NCBI GenBank assembly: GCA_045541135.1
Contig: JAZQIO010000083.1
Coordinates: 1-23,042, forward strand
Source of the DNA: CAZNKU01 sp045541135
GTDB taxonomy: Bacteria > Bacillota > Clostridia > Monoglobales > Firm-18
Direction: 5' to 3'
Length of the DNA: 23,042 bases
The translations under genes and the position numbers were made by a program. Below the pieces are notes generated by a model. It worked only from the letters and a program-made list of their open reading frames with translations. It did no database searches and had not been told where the DNA came from. Positions 21,932 to 23,042 of the stretch are shown in pieces (the first letter of the stretch is position 1; each line of letters starts with the position of its first letter).

Positions 21932-22833
21932 TGAACGATTATAATCAGATTAAGGTTACCGTTAAACAGGAGGATGCCGACAATGCAACAGCAGTTATGA
22001 CTGCCATGGACTTTTTCGGCGGACTTATGATAGAGGACTTTTCGGATATTGACACCTGTCCGTGGGATTATGTTGACGAGGAGCTTCTTAAAAAGGATAA
22101 AACCGTTGTAAGCATAAGCGGCTATATGGAAACAAATGAAAATGTATTGGCTGTAGTAGAACAGCTTAAAATTATGTTGCCGCAGGATGCTGAGGTTGAA
22201 GTTATTTCCGTAAATGAAGACGATTGGGCAAACAACTGGAAAAAGTATTACCATCCTATACGTGTGGGGAAAAACCTTGTTATAAAACCTTCCTGGATAG
22301 AGTACGAAAAGCAGGAAAAGGATATTATAGTAGAGCTTGACCCGGGTATGGCATTCGGCACAGGTACACACGAAACAACCCGTATGTGTATGGAACATCT
22401 TGAAAAGTATATCAATGAAAATTCAAGGGTGCTTGATGTAGGATGCGGAAGCGGAATACTTTCCATTACATCACTTCTTATAGGTGCAAAAGAGGTTACA
22501 GGTGTGGACATTGACCCTGTTGCAGTAAAGGTTGCAATTGAAAACGGTGCAATGAACAACTTCAAAGAACCTCAGTATACAATAAAACGTGGTAACTTGG
22601 TAGACGAAGCTCAGGGCAAATATGACGTTATAGTTGCAAACATTATTGCAGATGTTATTATAGGCGTTTGCGGAGATGTTAAGCAATTTGTTGCCGATGA
22701 CGGCGTGTTTATTTCCTCAGGTATTATTGTTGACCGTAAGGAAGATGTTAAAAAAGCATTTGCAAAGCAGGGCTATACAATAGTAGAAGAGCTTGAAGAG
22801 GGAGAATGGGTATCATTCGTTTGTAAGATATAA
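21931..22833 (+). CDS. prmA: ribosomal protein L11 methyltransferase
   Basis: The 300-residue SAM-dependent enzyme trimethylates lysines and the N terminus of L11. The N-terminal substrate domain (about 1-90) is followed by the WANNWKKYYHP region and the conserved DPGMAFGTGTHETT. The SAM loop LDVGCGSGILS comes near residue 170, with GVDIDPVAV and the NIIADVI segment after it. The ATG overlaps the dnaJ stop by one base (TAATG), implying coupled translation. Membership of the chaperone operon is standard in Firmicutes. A strong terminator follows; the rsmE gene often found next does not occur in the remaining 200 bp. Confidence 0.96.
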   Translation: MNDYNQIKVTVKQEDADNATAVMTAMDFFGGLMIEDFSDIDTCPWDYVDEELLKKDKTVVSISGYMETNENVLAVVEQLKIMLPQDAEVEVISVNEDDWANNWKKYYHPIRVGKNLVIKPSWIEYEKQEKDIIVELDPGMAFGTGTHETTRMCMEHLEKYINENSRVLDVGCGSGILSITSLLIGAKEVTGVDIDPVAVKVAIENGAMNNFKEPQYTIKRGNLVDEAQGKYDVIVANIIADVIIGVCGDVKQFVADDGVFISSGIIVDRKEDVKKAFAKQGYTIVEELEEGEWVSFVCKI

Positions 22834-22866
22834 AAAAATAAAACACAGAGTAAGAGATGTACTGTT

Positions 22867-22902
22867 AAGGATAGTAATTACAATATAATTGCTATCCTTT
22901 TT
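22867..22902 (+). terminator. terminator of the chaperone operon
   Basis: AAGGATAGTAATT (22867-22879) and AATTGCTATCCTT (22887-22899) form a 13-bp stem with one G-T pair, followed by TTTTTAT. Confidence 0.92.
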
Positions 22903-22908
22903 ATGTCT

Positions 22909-23006
22909 CCGACGGGGTACTTTTTTTGGAAAAAGTACCCAAAAAACTTCAAGTCGGCTCTGTCGGTAAGAAAAAGTAATAGCTTAGTTTGTAATTGAGC
23001 CGTCGG
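22909..23006. repeat. hairpin-rich intergenic element
   Basis: GGGTACTTTTT (22915-22925) and AAAAAGTACCC (22930-22940) form an 11-bp stem. Outside it, CCGAC (22909-22913) can pair with GTCGG (22953-22957). CGGCTC (22955-22960) also matches GAGCCG (22997-23002). Similar GTACTTTTT hairpins occur between genes in many Clostridia as I recall. It may be a dispersed repeat or the terminator of a gene entering from the right. The remaining bases to 23042 show no feature I can support. Confidence 0.5.
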
Positions 23007-23042
23007 GAATATTCGCGACTTTTCGCTCAGAGTCCCTAAAAC

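Noticed and set aside
1..23042. CRISPR array, tRNA, rRNA, integrase or attachment site
   Set aside because: I saw no regularly spaced direct repeats, cloverleaf genes, rRNA segments, recombinase genes or flanking duplications.

Overview
The window looks like chromosomal housekeeping DNA from a low-GC, endospore-forming member of Clostridia (Firmicutes). The evidence is an AT-rich composition, strong AGGAGG-type ribosome binding sites, frequent TTG starts, a stage II sporulation gene (spoIIR), and two gene orders typical of the phylum: rpsF-ssb-rpsR, and lepA-hemW followed by hrcA-grpE-dnaK-dnaJ-prmA. I cannot name the genus. No prophage, CRISPR array, rRNA, tRNA or complete insertion sequence is visible.

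Layout. 1-361 has no protein gene. It holds a folded repeat-like element, a possible minus-strand small RNA and two terminators. 362-2739 (minus) holds a HAD phosphatase, an MGDG-synthase/UgtP-like glycosyltransferase and a DUF6512-type membrane protein. spoIIR (plus) converges on the four-gene minus operon rsmD-coaD-SepIVA-like coiled coil-trmB, overlapping it by 4 bp. Next come rpsF-ssb-rpsR (minus), then a plus operon of a PfoR-like membrane protein, ygiQ, folD and a DEDDh exonuclease. In that operon ygiQ and folD overlap by 89 bp. aroA (minus) and lepA-hemW (plus) diverge from one short promoter region. 16006-16463 has no conventional gene, and a stalk-domain lipid-anchored or secreted protein (minus) follows. 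The window closes with the CIRCE-controlled chaperone operon hrcA-grpE-dnaK-dnaJ-prmA and hairpin-rich DNA.

How the genes work together. Most encode translation and its quality control: S6, S18, LepA, RsmD, TrmB, PrmA, and the chaperone set with its own repressor HrcA. The others serve cofactor and one-carbon metabolism (CoaD, FolD, HemW-type heme/radical SAM chemistry), aromatic amino acid synthesis (AroA), membrane lipid glycosylation, and the sigma-E checkpoint of sporulation (SpoIIR).

Most unusual region. Between hemW and the chaperone operon, two blocks that are usually adjacent in Firmicutes, lies an insertion of about 1.2 kb. It contains a candidate RNA of about 250 nt with its own near-consensus promoter. 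In this RNA one central segment can pair either with an upstream copy (18 bp) or a downstream copy (13 of 14 bp) of the same sequence, the latter abutting a 14-bp hairpin. The first fold also encloses a tiny hydrophobic reading frame whose ribosome-binding-like sequence is buried in a stem. I do not recognise it as a known RNA family. It is the best candidate here for an undescribed system: a structured regulatory RNA, or a type I toxin-like mRNA.
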